Origin: Hermatobates lingyangjiaoensis
Taxonomy: Eukaryota > Arthropoda > Insecta > Hemiptera > Hermatobatidae
Assembly: GCA_026182355.1 (NCBI GenBank)
Contig: JAPFBL010000222.1
Location: 525,001-589,000 of the forward strand
Reading direction: 5' to 3'
DNA: 64,000 nucleotides
Position numbers and translations under genes: made by a program. The notes under the pieces are model-generated. The model was not told the DNA's origin. It made no database searches and saw only the letters and a list, made by a program, of their open reading frames with translations. This document shows positions 38,407 through 50,225 of this stretch, in pieces (position 1 is the first letter of the stretch; each line of letters opens with the position of its first letter).

Positions 38407-38888
38407 GTACAATGGCAGCAGGTCTTCCCTTAAGCATATGTTATTAAAATAAGCAGCAGCTTCTCCATTGACCAGTTTCTTGTTGACTCTCTAGTTTTCG
38501 TATCACTTTGCGGTGAGACTCGGGTAGCTTCCAAAGAAGGTTAGCAAAAGACATTAACACACACAATAAACATAGGTCAAACACGAAAAACTAAATTTTA
38601 ATCACTGTTTTAATCACTAAATTAACAAACTAAATAAAAATACGTACAAGCTTTTGGCTCTCATTTGCCATCCTCAGGTATAAACTAAAATTATAAACAT
38701 CCCTTTCTGGACATTAGTCCTTTCCTGCACTTTCACCCTTTTAAAATACCACTCTTCCCTCCCACCCTTCTCAACCCCTCACCAGATGTTTTCTGCATCT
38801 AATGTTTCAGTTGAGTTTTTGACTCTGACGAGGACCGCTCGTTACGATTGAAAGATCATAGTCTTGTTGTGGTTTGTATATATATATA

Positions 38889-38921
<33 letters not shown>

Positions 38922-39000
38922 CATGAATGATCAAACCACAATATGAAATAGGAAAAAAAGACTAAGATCTTTCAACCGTAATAAGCAGCCTTCACATTAT
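38403..39000. mobile_element. PLE-end fragments between (TA)n tracts
   Basis: About 38640-38700 carries, on the minus strand, CTGAGGATGGCAAATGAGAG then CCAAAAGCTTG, a PLE-end form. About 38815-38876 (plus) has CTGACGAGGACCGC...GAAAGATC and ends TGTGGTTTG at the (TA)n tract at 38877-38921. About 38926-39000 is the opposite-strand copy of the same end (ATCAAACCACAATATG...CTTTCAACCG), and a direct copy of it lies at 42988-43062. Confidence 0.5.
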
Positions 39001-39069
39001 TTATTTATTATATATATATATATATATATATAATTAAATGAAACGGTCCAATGGACTTTTAAATAAAAT

Positions 39070-39282
39070 CCAATTAAAAAAGATAGCACACAGATTGACA
39101 CAGGAATAACTCACTTCTATATTTCCACCATCGTCGTCATCAGGAGGTGAAGAGTCCCACAGGAAGGTAGAGTGTCGCCACTCTGCCTTCCTGTGGGACT
39201 CTTCGCCTCCTGATGACGACGATGGTGGAAATATAGAAGTGAGTTATTCCTGTGTCAATCTGTGTGCTATCTTTTTTATTGG
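39070..39282. repeat. Near-perfect 105-bp palindrome
   Basis: The left arm 39070-39174 and right arm 39179-39282 are reverse complements with about two mismatches and one single-base gap, around a 4-base loop (TCGC). Each arm contains CCTGATGACGACGATGG then TGGAAATATAG, a PLE-end-like motif. It is flanked by (TA)n on both sides (39011-39032 and 39290-39316). Confidence 0.92.
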
Positions 39283-39285
39283 TTT

Positions 39286-39316
<31 letters not shown>

Positions 39317-39352
39317 CAAGTGACAATTAGAGAAACGATTCTTCGAACTGAA

Positions 39353-39635
39353 TAAACTAGAATTTAAAAAAGAACACATAGAAAGGAAACCACTGAACTC
39401 ACTACTATATTTCGATGTTCTCGTCTTCAGGAAAAGAAGTGAATCGCTCCAAAGGCTGATAACGACTGACTTGGCGTTCGAACTGAAGCACTCAAACAGT
39501 GTAGCCAACTTTCGGAGGAAAGGTAGACAGGGAAGATAAAGAGATGAAAGCCAAATAAAAATTAAAAAATGAAAACATTTAACTAAAATAAAATTAAAAG
39601 CTGATAACAACTTAACAAAAAAAAAATCAACGATT
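39353..39635 (-). mobile_element. PLE inverted terminal repeat, 3' copy
   Basis: Matches, inverted, 42713-42974 plus 41079-41096. It begins inside the PLE protein stop region (TCAACGATT at 39627-39635), includes the CTGAAGACGAGAACATC then GAAATATAG block (minus strand, about 39410-39435) and the AAACAGTGTAGCCAACTTTC block, and approaches the (TA)n at 39290-39316. Confidence 0.85.
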
Positions 39636-41085
39636 GAGGTTAAGCCCAGGAGCGGATCTACCGCCCAGAAGATTAATAAGTGCTTCTTCTGAAGCTCTCA
39701 GAGTAACTTTGAATTAGTCTGATCAATCTGCCTCAGGACCTGTACACGGAAACAGTCATTAAAACTGAGTCCGTGAGAACTGGCATGAGTAGCAACGGGA
39801 AGGTCACTGCGTTAGCCAACAGATGACCTGTTATTATTCATACGCAGGCTTAGCTTGGTGGAAACCAAACCCACATAAAAAGAATCACACTGGGTGCAAT
39901 CCAAACGGTAAACGCAGTTACCAGAGGTACAAGAGGTCTTGTGAGAGATAGGGTAGGTGCGTTTACTATGGACAGAGGTAAAGGAAGGAACAGGATTGAT
40001 GATAGGACAAGTAAGACATCCACGACGTCCACATTGAACCATACCACCAGCAGTTTCTAGAGGCTTAGGAGAAGAGATGTGAGAGAAGATAGATTGAAGA
40101 TTAGCACATTTGCGATAGGAAATGGAAGGTGCCTCACTAATGACTGAAGAAGTACATGAGGAAGAAGAAAGTATAGGGAAAAACTCCCTGACAACTGCAC
40201 CCAGCCTATGAGCACCAGGAAAATAAGTGGTGATGAGGAAATTAGAGTCACTGCAATCCCTCCTAGGACCTGAATTATGATGAACGTCTGCAGGGACTAT
40301 ACGGTTGTTAATGAAATTAGAAGGATATCCTCGGTCAGAAAATTTCTGTTTCAATAAATCTATTTGGAAGGAACGATCTTTTATTCTGCTACAAATTTTA
40401 TGGAGGCGTATGGACAATGATCTGGGGATAGCTTTTTTTACGTGGGAGGGATGACAACTATTGAAATGAAGGTACTGCTGGGCGTTAGCAGGCTTGATAT
40501 GGACAGATGTAGAAAGATGACCCCCATCGTAGGTGACGCTGACATCCAAAAATGTAATAAGGTTATTGGACACATGATGAGTAAAGGAAATAGATGAAGA
40601 GAAGGAATTAAATGACGTAAGGAACTGATCTAACTCGTGCTTACCATGGGTCCACAGGAAAAAAATATCATCTATGTATCGTACGTAAAGGATGGGGAGG
40701 AGATTGCGAGTGGCAAGGAAATCCTGTTCCAGCTTCGCCATGAAAAGATTTGCAAAGGAAGGAGCCATGATCGTGCCCATAGCCGTTCCCCTGATCTGAA
40801 GGTAATAATTACCATCAAAACAGAAGACATTATGTCTAAGGACAAAATCAGCCAACTGAACAATGAAATTGGTGGTAGGAGTGAAGGGTGAAGTTCTTCT
40901 ATCTAGGAAGTATCGGAGCGCATCCAAGCCTTCACAATGTTCAATAGAAGTGTATAGGGATGTGACATCCATGGTAACCATGAGGAGGGGGTGAACAAGG
41001 TTTGATGGGGGAGAAAAATCTTTAAGGATCTGAAGGAAATTAAAAGAATCCTTACAAAAGGAAGGTTGACTGCGGACTAATCGTT
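39627..41085 (-). pseudogene. PLE reverse transcriptase-GIY-YIG endonuclease, 5'-truncated
   Basis: The longest open part is 40981 to 39812 (389 residues, stop included in the span). RT motifs, numbered from MVTMD: A, MDVTSLYTSIEH (catalytic Asp at 5); B, RGTAMGTIMAPSFANLF (64-80); C, YIDDIF (102-107, catalytic Asp pair). A Cys-rich linker (CGRRGCLTC) leads to the GIY-YIG endonuclease start CVYRLDCTQCDSFYVG (356-371). Beyond a TAA at 39810-39812, the same frame continues with VATHASSHGLSFND. A later frame gives ASEEALINLLGGRSAPGLNL and a stop at 39627-39629. The frame is also open upstream of the Met to about 41085, where the N-terminal RT is lost at the inverted-repeat junction. PLE proteins copy RNA at a nicked target. 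This copy needs at least one stop and one frameshift to be explained, so it is inactive but fairly young. Confidence 0.9.
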
Positions 41086-42975
41086 GATTTTTTTTTACTT
41101 TACTATAAGTAAACGGAATTACATGTTTTGAGGTCCCAGAAGTCGTTTTATTACGTTTTTACGATGATGTCTGTGTGTGTGTGGGTGGGTGGGTGAGTGT
41201 GTTAGCATTGCTTGTTACCACGCTACGGTCAAGAATCTTTGATCGATCAAGTTGATATTTTACACAAAAATCGGCCCCATAGGGAGGAAGATCCCTATTG
41301 TTTGGGAAGAATTATGCAAGATGGGAAAATCACTTTTTTTGCCAAAAACCGTTTTTTTAAAACATTAATTTCTTCTAAACTAATAACCCTAGAATTTTGA
41401 ATTTTGGACATTATCTTTGGGGTTACAAATGGAACAAACGAAAAATATATTCAGAATTTTAAAACAACGGAAAATATTTTTTTCAATAAAATGTAAAAAT
41501 TTTGACTTATAATTCAATCTCAAACCTTGTGACAGCGATAGAAGCCATAATGTTTGACGCATCAAAATGAAACTATGCCTAAAAATAGAAAATTATGAGG
41601 AAAATGAGTTGATAAATTTTTTTCAAAATTACATTCGCTAAAGGGGCGTTACAACACGATTTCTGTTTTCAGAAAATGTATTTTTGACGCTAAACGGCTT
41701 ATTAAGAAATAATGAAAATTTGACCAAAAATGGAACAAAAAATTAGCAATTTATAAAAAAAAAATCATGAAGTTTCAATAACGGGAAAGAGCAATAACGA
41801 TATAAAAACCCTTTGTTTATCCTAGACTAAGAGATCACCTGCTATACTTGTTGAATTTTTTATATTTTTTTTCTTTGTTTACATTGACTTAGAAATTTTT
41901 TGAGCGAATCCACTGAGATAAAATTGATTTGATAAAGGAACAGTTTAAATTGTTTATTGACGTATATGAGATGTAAGAGGAATAATATTGTGCAGGAAAA
42001 TGATAACACACACTCAGAAATATGTATATTTCTGTGTATTTAGTATTCTGTATATTTAGTATATATGTTATTTGCTAAAGAGGAAGGAAAATGATCTTTT
42101 TAAATACTTAGAAGACATAAAATTCACAGTATAATAATTCTATAAAAAACAAAAAATGTAAAAGATAATTCAAAATTGAAATCTTTCGTTTAGAGATTAA
42201 TAAATGTAATTATCGTACATCTTTAACTATAAATCATCTTAAAACAACATTTTTTTCTTCGCTGTTTATGATGTTTTTCAGAGAAAAAAAGGGTATTTTA
42301 CTGTTTTAGATTTGAAAGTTATACTTTAATATTCAATGTAGAAGGATGTCAATTAACGATGTAAGAAATCGTTTGAAATGGCTATTTGAACAATACCTAT
42401 GTCCTCTTGTAGGATAATATTTCGTTTCAAGAAATGTTCACATTGGTTTTTCAAAAATGTTATTACTGCTGTAGTTATACTAATTAAATTATTTACAAAT
42501 AATAAATTATTTGTGATGTACAAAAATAAGCTTATAAATTGATATGTCCTTCAATCACTATCTGTACTACCTCACGAATGCAATGCTAATAATTATATCC
42601 CATTTAGATATTTATGTTATGCTTAAATGAGACGTCATGTTTTATATACTCAAGAAATTTGACATTAAGTTACTTATAGTAAAGTAGAGTGTAGGCCACT
42701 CCAGATTTTTTTAAGTTGTTATCAGCTATTAATTTTATTTTAGTTAAATGTTTTCATTTTTTAATTTTTATTTGGCTTTCATCTCTTTATCTTCCCTGTC
42801 TACCTTTCCTCCGAAAGTTGGCTACACTGTTTGAGTGCTTCAGTTCGAACGCCAAGTCAGTCGTTATCAGCCTTTGGAGCGATTCACTTCTTTTCCTGAA
42901 GACGAGGACATCGAAATATAGTAGTGAGTTCAGTGGTTTCCTTTCTATGTATTCTTTTTTAAATTCTAGTTTATA
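41079..42975. mobile_element. PLE inverted terminal repeat, 5' copy, split by an A-B element
   Basis: The two ends of this span (41079-41096 and 42713-42975) join to give a continuous inverted copy of 39353-39635. The A-B element sits between GATTTTTTTT and AAGTTGTTATC. The inner edge is fused to the RT frame at a shared AATCAACGATT (minus strand), and the outer edge meets (TA)n at 42973-42988. Confidence 0.85.
41097..42712 (+). mobile_element. A-B element, reference copy inside PLE repeat
   Basis: A complete A-B unit (about 1.62 kb) whose edges are fixed by the host PLE sequence. It starts ACTTTACTATAAGTAA and ends TTACTTATAGTAAAGT (exact reverse complement), then the GAGTG/CACTC hairpin and CCAGATTTTTT. 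Between are a (GGTG)n minisatellite (about 41178-41196), module A to about 41875 and module B after it. Compared with the 55.8 kb copy, about 40 bases after the 5' palindrome are missing. No frame long enough for a transposase is present, so it is non-autonomous. An alternative reading is a MITE or another foldback element. Confidence 0.88.
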
Positions 42976-42987
42976 TATATATATATA

Positions 42988-43085
42988 TACATGAATGATC
43001 AAACCACAATATGAAATAGGAAAAAAAGACTGAAATCTTTCAACCGTAACAAGCTGACTTTGTCAAAGTCAAACCTAACTGGTCC
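42988..43085 (-). mobile_element. PLE-end fragment, direct copy of 38926-39000
   Basis: ATGAATGATCAAACCACAAT onward is nearly identical to 38925-39000 for about 70 bases. The two copies lie on either side of the whole palindrome-PLE complex, each next to (TA)n. This suggests that the complex sits inside an older PLE end. Confidence 0.6.
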
Positions 43086-44100
43086 AGTTAACAGCATTAA
43101 CACGCTACATCATTATCTAGAATTTTATATAAAAATAAATTTGAATTACTGATAGTAATTTCATTTCTTACTGGAGTGGTCATCATTAAGTTATTAAAAG
43201 ACAGTATTTATAAAACTAGTAAGGAACGTAAAATTAAATAAAAATTAAATATGAATTATTTGTTTTTTTATTGGAAGAGAAGAAGTGCAACATGGTTCAA
43301 TATTTTTAAATCTTTCCAGAATCATTAACTGTTGACATGTAATACATAATATGGTGGGTACGTCATTTGTTCAGTTTGGCAAAACCACACGAGGTGAATA
43401 TAGATATATACTAATAGTCTTGAATACAGAAACACTGCTGATGTTAAGAATCTGAATTATTACTATTTTCAAGCTCCACGATAGAAGAATTGGTAAAAGA
43501 GTTTAATTGAACGAATGTTATTCATCTAGACATTTAATGTTGCAGCAAAAGAATTCTAATCAGCAGAATGTAAGCGTACTATGCAGCAAGTACTGAATAG
43601 TACCTACTCGTATTCACAAGCTCTTGAAGTAAATCAAGTATTGGGGTGGTAATGGAGTGATTATGCGTCTGTTATAGCCTCTAACACTCAACTCCAACTT
43701 TTGGACTTCATGACGCTACCCTGTTAACATGCTATATGATGGGACAAATGAAAGAGGAGGAGAATATGACCAGGGACTGGGTCTGACTGCCTTCATTTCA
43801 CAGCCTTCCAACTTCCCAAATTGTCTCCTCTTATGTCAGCCCCAATTCAAGGCGTTACGCGGTTTGTGCCGAAGAATGGATGATACAGGGGTTACTGTAT
43901 TACGAACAGAGCCTCAAGGGTACCAGGAGCCCCCCTTGAGTGTATATCCCAATTCCGACATGCGGTACTCTGCCGGAAGGGGACAAAATACCACCGATAG
44001 GGTTTCAGAGATTTTTCCCTGAAATGATATTAAGGAGAAGGAAGTCAGTAGACTATCATTTGGAAGCGCAGAGGGTCTAAAAGTGTTAACTAGTAGGAGC
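43086..44100. other. Unassigned stretch, no gene recognised
   Basis: About 43680-44100 is less AT-rich than its surroundings and has open frames on both strands, but none shows a known motif. It may be upstream sequence of the LINE fragment that follows. Confidence 0.4.
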
Positions 44101-44189
44101 CAACCTACCACAAGTGGCTCTAAGGATCCGAAGAAAACTATCATGAAGAAAGCGAATGGAAGTCACTTTCTCCCAAAACTTAAGGAGGT

Positions 44190-44476
44190 CGTATGGGCAT
44201 TATCAACGATCGTTTGTGCAGATTTTGCAAAGAAGAGGAAAAATCACCTTTGCACCTGCTCGTTGACTGTCAAGCTACATTGCTACCGAAGAAGGTGCTT
44301 CGGCACACTCAAGAAAACCATAGAAAAACTTTACCGCTACACCCAGCAAAAGTGCTGAACTTCATGGAGGTGTTGAAACTAACTGCTGAAGCACTTTAAT
44401 ACAAAAGGGGGTAAGTAAAATAGTTCTGATGATAAAGTGCCCTAGTCAACCTTAATTGTTAATAATAATAATAACT
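44190..44476 (+). pseudogene. LINE C-terminal zinc-knuckle and 3' end
   Basis: The frame at 44193-44399 reads INDRLCRFCKEEEKSPLHLL then VDCQAT. This is the CxxC...H...C knuckle that closes the polyprotein of many LINEs with RNase H or R1-type tails. It ends with KVLNFMEVLKL and a stop. A short 3' UTR follows and ends in TTAATAATAATAATAACT at about 44457-44474, a (TAA)n tail typical of LINE 3' ends. All upstream RT is missing. Confidence 0.7.
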
Positions 44477-44482
44477 CAAGGA

Positions 44483-44830
44483 TGTCTATAAGGATTTGCA
44501 CACGGAAACAGTCATTTAAACTGATACCATGGGAGTTAGAATGTATGGAGAGAGGAATATTTCTATGTTAACCAACTCAAACCCTATTGCAATGTATACG
44601 AAGGCACAGCCTGGTCAAACCTAAGCCAACGTAAAAATAGTCACAGTGAGCATAGTCTAGTGTGTAAACGCCGCTGTGGGAAGTACTTGAGGTATTGACA
44701 TAGATAGGCTAGAAACTATGATTGAGAGAACTCCAAGGAAGGACTAGTGTTGATAATCAGGCCAGTTTGACAGAAATGATGTCCACACTGTGCCACTCCA
44801 TTAGGAGTATTAGAAGGATAATCCTGTTTC
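44483..44830 (-). pseudogene. Decayed PLE endonuclease-linker fragment
   Basis: Aligns by eye with 39735-40050: CACGGAAACAGTCATT, CCAAC...AAAAATAGTCACA and CAGGCCAGTTTGACAG correspond block by block. On the minus strand it reads VAQCGHHFCQTGLIINTSPS, matching VQCGRRGCLTCPIINPVPS of the better copy. Stops are frequent. It is an older copy or relative of the 39-43 kb PLE. Confidence 0.65.
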
Positions 44831-45119
44831 CGTTTCCAATACTGAAACAAGAACAAATCCCTGGTACTAATACACTGGCTGCTTAAGACCTTGTGAAGAG
44901 GGACATACAGGCTTGCTTACCGCTAAACAACCTTCTGGATTCACCCTGTATTGTTCATTCCTTTTTTTTTACAAGAATTATTATTGATTACTATGGATTA
45001 ATTAGTTAATCAATTGATTAAACAATTAATTATTGTTAACATAATAATTTCACTTTTTTATTTTTAATGTTTTAATTGTGACTGTTCCAGTCGTTTATTA
45101 TTTCTTAATTGTTTCCTTT

Positions 45120-45334
45120 TCCTCCCCACTCACATGGTAGTGATGGTGGTATCACAAAGTTGTGGCCGTTGTACTTTGCACTCCTAGAACACTCGATTCG
45201 CCTCCTGATGACTACTTCTGTCGGAATATGAAATGGGTTGTGTCTATGTTGTCTACAGATGTGTTGCTTTCGTTATAATTTTCATCTAATGCTCTATGGA
45301 CCGTTCCATTTGATTTATATATACATACATATAT

Positions 45335-45376
<42 letters not shown>

Positions 45377-45600
45377 AAACTAAAGTTTTTCGGGACTCGG
45401 TCAGTTCTTCAGGTTTAAATTAAACTCTCATTGCCAACGTTTCGGTTTTTATTTAAAACCTTTTTCATAGACAGAAGTACAAACTTTGAAACAGAAAAAC
45501 TAATTATTACAGTACACATTATTTTACAAAGAAAAAAAGTCTGTGGATTTCAACAACAACTGTAGTTTGAATGAATACATGTGTGTTTGAATGTGCTCAT
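45120..45600 (+). mobile_element. PLE-end fragments around (TA)n
   Basis: About 45205-45235 has CGCCTCCTGATGACTACTTC (like the 39.2 kb palindrome arm), and about 45291-45315 matches 39045-39060 inverted. A TA tract runs 45318-45374. About 45375-45590 is a single-arm copy of the 2.08-2.48 kb element (GCCAACGTTTCGGTTTTTAT). Confidence 0.55.
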
Positions 45601-48600
45601 GTACTATATATATAATGATGTGTACAGTTTAATGATATTTAATATAGTTTCATTTAATAATTGTACTCGTTTAGTAAGCATTTAGTTATAACCATGCATC
45701 ATTTTTATAACCATTTTTATAACCATGCGATTACATTAGTAATAATGTTTTAAGGAATAAAAACTTTACATACCCTTTAAAAAAATTGTTTCCGAAGTAA
45801 TTTTTCAACTGGGCATCAATATGATAATTTATTAAAATTATTTATTTACATAAGTATTAGGAAGCATTTTTTCCTGCATAAACTAATATATAAAATAACA
45901 ATACATTTTAATTTTTTTCACCGGAATTATTCCACAGCGCTGTTATTTTGCATTTGGGTTAAAATTTTGATATGAACTTTTCAACTGAAACACACGTTTG
46001 TGGGTCCCTGAGTCAAATAAAATACGTTTAACGAACTGTTTTGTTCCTGTGCCTGAGTTTGATCATGACATCCCCAAAATGAAAAGATCGATTATTACGA
46101 AATTTCACCTGCAAATTACTGTTAGCTTGAGACCAAATATCACGTTCCGGATTAACATATGTTCTCTTATTCATTTGGTTTTAAAGTCGTTTAACAGTTG
46201 TAAGCTGATATTTATTTCGAAATTCTCAGTCATAACCAAAAGCTTATAGTAATCTTTTCATGAACTAACTTTAAAAAAGCCCTGGTTATATTGTTCGGGC
46301 ACTAAACCACAGGCAATAATACCACATAGACCACATCAAAGATTATGAAATAATATCATACTATTTCAAATTTCATTAGAATTAATCAAGTTGATAAAAA
46401 TATATAAATTAGTTTCTTTTTTTGAAAGTAATAAACTGCTAAAATACACGACTTGATGTTTATTATTGTGCGTGATTTGAGAATTAATAAAAACTGTGTT
46501 TGCATGTTCAAAACTTACTACCCTATTAAAAACATCTGATCAATAATAAATTTACAACCAATGTTCCTTTTAATGTGGTAACTGTTGGTATTGATAGTTA
46601 ATATTTAACTTATTAACCTTAAATCAAGATAATAGGAAACTAATTACTAATTCTAATAGGAAAGAATTCATTATTTTTTTTAACATATATGACTATAATA
46701 ATTGTACACTTAAAATGAGATAAATTGAAATCTGTGACGTGTTTGTTATTTTGATGATTCCTATTTCATAGCATGTGGTTAATACAATTTATTTATTTAA
46801 TCTAATATTTTGAGTACTATTTTAAAGTTAAAAGGAGTAATTTGTTTAAATGAATGATAGTAATGCAGGAAGGTGCACTAAGTGGAACACCAGATACAAA
46901 TTTTACCCATCAAGGATAATCCGAAATCTCTACTTCATTAATTATCCTCAGGGTTCATCTATCAAAATGTTGCGCATCTAGGTAATGACCAGCTGCTCTG
47001 ACAGCCTCAGATGCAATACTTAAAACAAAATTATCCAGTTAGGCAGATAATATATTTCTTTTAATTCAACTTAATTTAACATTAAGTTACTTATTGTAAA
47101 AAATATATGGAATTGTTTATTATTGTATAACATTATTTACAAATAAAATTGAGAAATAAGCCATATCATAATACTAATTTATCAATTCAACTAAAACAAC
47201 TTGTGGTTTATGAATTTCACAAAACTTAATAAATAGCAGTTTATTTATTCTAAAGAGAACTATGTAAAGTTATTGAAATCATAATAAATAGTAATAATTG
47301 TTTTTTTTAATTCATTAATAAAATCATTATTTTTGAGGTATTACACTGTTTAAAGCTAATAACATTAATCAAAAGTATAATCTGAAATCTTAAAATAGAA
47401 TTCAACAACTAAAATAATTGAACTCTAATTATGTACGCTAATATACATAAACTTTATGTACATTAAAGTTGCTATTATAATATTTTTATGATGTCAATCA
47501 CGAGCATCTTACCTCAGCTTCGATGAAATGAAAGAAAAAATAATTTTCGTATTAATGATTGTAAAAATAATAACAGTTATTATTGATATTTTTATCATTA
47601 TGGCAATATTTTTGTTATTTCTTCTTGCGTTTTGTCATTTTTGTATTGTACAATATGTAAGCTACTCGACAATTTTCGGTAAATCGTAATATATTATAAC
47701 TAATTTCTCAAACGAAACACATGTAATTCATATTAATAGGTAAAACTCTATCAGTTACACTCATGAGTTTAAAAAAGAATATTTTTTCTTTTGTACTATT
47801 AATCCTGTGCTATGACTTCCATATAACCAACTTAACAAGTGAGTTGAAGTTTCCACATCTAGAACTACAGAAAAGATGAAATCCCTAGTGTAGAACCCCA
47901 ACTGACCGTGAAACTTAACATAGTGGTATAGAATGTAGATATATATGGAATGTATGATATATATTATTACTTATAATTTTTACAGGCTTGAAGTAAATGC
48001 AATATTGATAAGCATAGACTCATAAAGTCATAACTAACTGTTTAATAGTAGCTTAAAATACATCACAAAATCTGACAGAACTTGCACATTAACACTACTA
48101 TTAATTGTAAAAAAAAATAATTTTTGGTTCTTTTTTGGACAAAAAATTTACTAGAATAATTTTGAAGAACATGGGATTGTAAAATTTAAATGAAATGTTA
48201 CTTGGCAGTTTTTGTAGTGTGAGGAGGAAATAGACAGACAAAGCGATACTTCTTTCCTCCTGTATATGTGTGTCTATTATAACACTCTTCTTTTTATTAA
48301 AAGGATATTGTACAAAAAAAAATCGTATGCAAACATCTAAATAAATTCTACTATTAACCTTTTAATAATCATTAACAAAATATTATATAGTAATAAAAAA
48401 TATATATGATGCCAAAATGTTATTATAAGGTTTAATTATGTTATAATATTAATTAATAATTGGTACTTTAATTTGTTCATATTTGTCTATGTATTTCATA
48501 ACTTATATAGCTAATTTTTTTCACTGTTTGCAACATAGCAAGCAGAAATTAAATTTATTTTACACTTTTTTCTACAGGGTGTAACAAAAACCATGGATAG

Positions 48601-49900
48601 GACTTATAAAATTTCATGGAGTAGCAATCTAGTCAACAGTTCAAATTCATTCAAGTTTTTTCAATATAATCGGAGTATTCAAGGCAAAATTGTAGTTTAT
48701 ATACTCCTGGCTAATTTATCTACGTTTGAATCTTCAGTAATGCTGAAATTAAACGGTTAAATAGAATCTATTGACTGGGAGTAAAATGAAATGTTAAATG
48801 AAAACTCGATGAAGATATTATTGATAATAGCTGCAATCTCTCCTAAAATATATGTATTTGTCTTCATTATAATGAGAATTAAACTTTTATTTAGTACAAG
48901 TTTTTTTTTTATTCCAGGACCACTTTTACAGCTTATAAAACTTATGAGCTATTTAAGAGGTGAAACTGCAGTAATTATTAATTTTACACCTTAATTATGG
49001 GCGATTTATACAAATGGCAACCACGGCCAATATTGTTTAATTTCTGTCGGTCCCGAGTCAGTGCTTTGTCAGCTATTCCTTAATGATCGCTACTCTAACT
49101 GCACATGATTAACTTCAAATATAGTCAAGATTTAAAAATGCTTGCTCAAATTATTGTTTAATTTATTTCAAAATAGGCCTACACATTTTCTTGTATTTCT
49201 GTTTTTTTTTTATTCCACGATTAAAACAGATAAAAACTAAAACAAAGTGAAACTTATAAAAACTTATAAGCTGTTTTATGTTTTAGAGCTCCAGACTGTT
49301 TTTCTGAGTTAAAATGAGAGGCAAATGGCTTTTGTGATACCAAAGGTTACTGACCCTTGATCTAGACCATATATTGCTAACATGTTTCTATTTGATGTAA
49401 ACTAAGCGCCAACACTCTTCAAACAACACTAAATGCATAAAATTGGTGTTTACCAGTTGATTAGACTTTCATATTCAGCCGTCAGTAAAGCAGTATTTAT
49501 ACCAAACATGCATTTTATTTCATTTTAAGGATAACAATGTGTCATTTATTAGACATTGTTTTATTGATTAATTAATTGTATATATCAGCAATTGTGCATT
49601 TCTAAATTAATTTAGACAACCATAGTTATACAAAGAAACAATCAAATATAATAAATGTTTATAGTTCGTATTTTCATTTTTTTTTTTTTATATGCAAGCT
49701 CTAATTTATTTGAAATTTACACCAAATGCTCTACAATACCAAAACAACACAAGTACACCGCATTTTTAAATAAGAACCAGTTAAATTAATTATTATTATT
49801 GTTATTTTTATCATTATTTTTGTTATTTTGTTCACTCATGCCACTACTTTTTACAGAGTAGTTAAATTTTTTGTGGCCCCACACCAGATATTTTAAGTTA
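45601..49900. other. AT-rich stretch, no gene seen
   Basis: The longest unassigned interval. Short frames only. TACAGGGTGTAACAAAA at 48573-48589 looks like a DNA transposon tip, but no partner end was found. No repeat family shared with the rest of the window was seen. Confidence 0.5.
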
Positions 49901-49904
49901 TCAT

Positions 49905-50180
49905 CTTATTCTTCCAGGACTTTTGGCCGCTAGATCATTCTCGATTCTCGAATCGAGAAGAGAAGAAGAAGAAGGAACACAGGAATGGAGACGTGAAAGC
50001 GTCCACCGACGTATACTAAGTGACACACACCTTAATATCGTGGACCAGTTTAAGCTATAAGGAAATGGGACAATAAAAGCGGTATTTAAGTGACTGAGGG
50101 GAGAAAAGAAGGAAGAGAAAGGAACGGATAAAACCATGGATTAAAATTTAAAAAAATAGGAGGAAATGAAAAATAATGAA
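49905..50180 (-). mobile_element. PLE-end fragment
   Basis: GGAGACGTGAAAGCGTCCACC resembles about 3118-3140, and the upstream part carries purine-rich GAGAAGAAGAAG like other pseudo-LTR pieces here. No coding sequence. Confidence 0.35.
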
Positions 50181-50225
50181 AATAGAGCAAAAAAAAAAAT
50201 CAAGCAAAAACTAAACTCCAGAGTG

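Noticed and set aside
38230..38437. Open frames on both strands with YIYIYI runs (also at 15235-15489 and 45238-45423)
   Set aside because: Products of TA and CA microsatellites. No real coding signal.
40637..40891. Plus-strand open frame opposite the PLE RT
   Set aside because: Antisense shadow of the RT region between motif A and the region after motif C.
46840..47040. Slightly less AT-rich patch with a weak minus-strand reading (TEAVRAAGHYL)
   Set aside because: Too short, no family recognised, no splice or start context that could be defended.
48573..48589. TACAGGGTGTAACAAAA, similar to tips of some DNA transposons
   Set aside because: No inverted partner or duplication was found in the surrounding kilobases.
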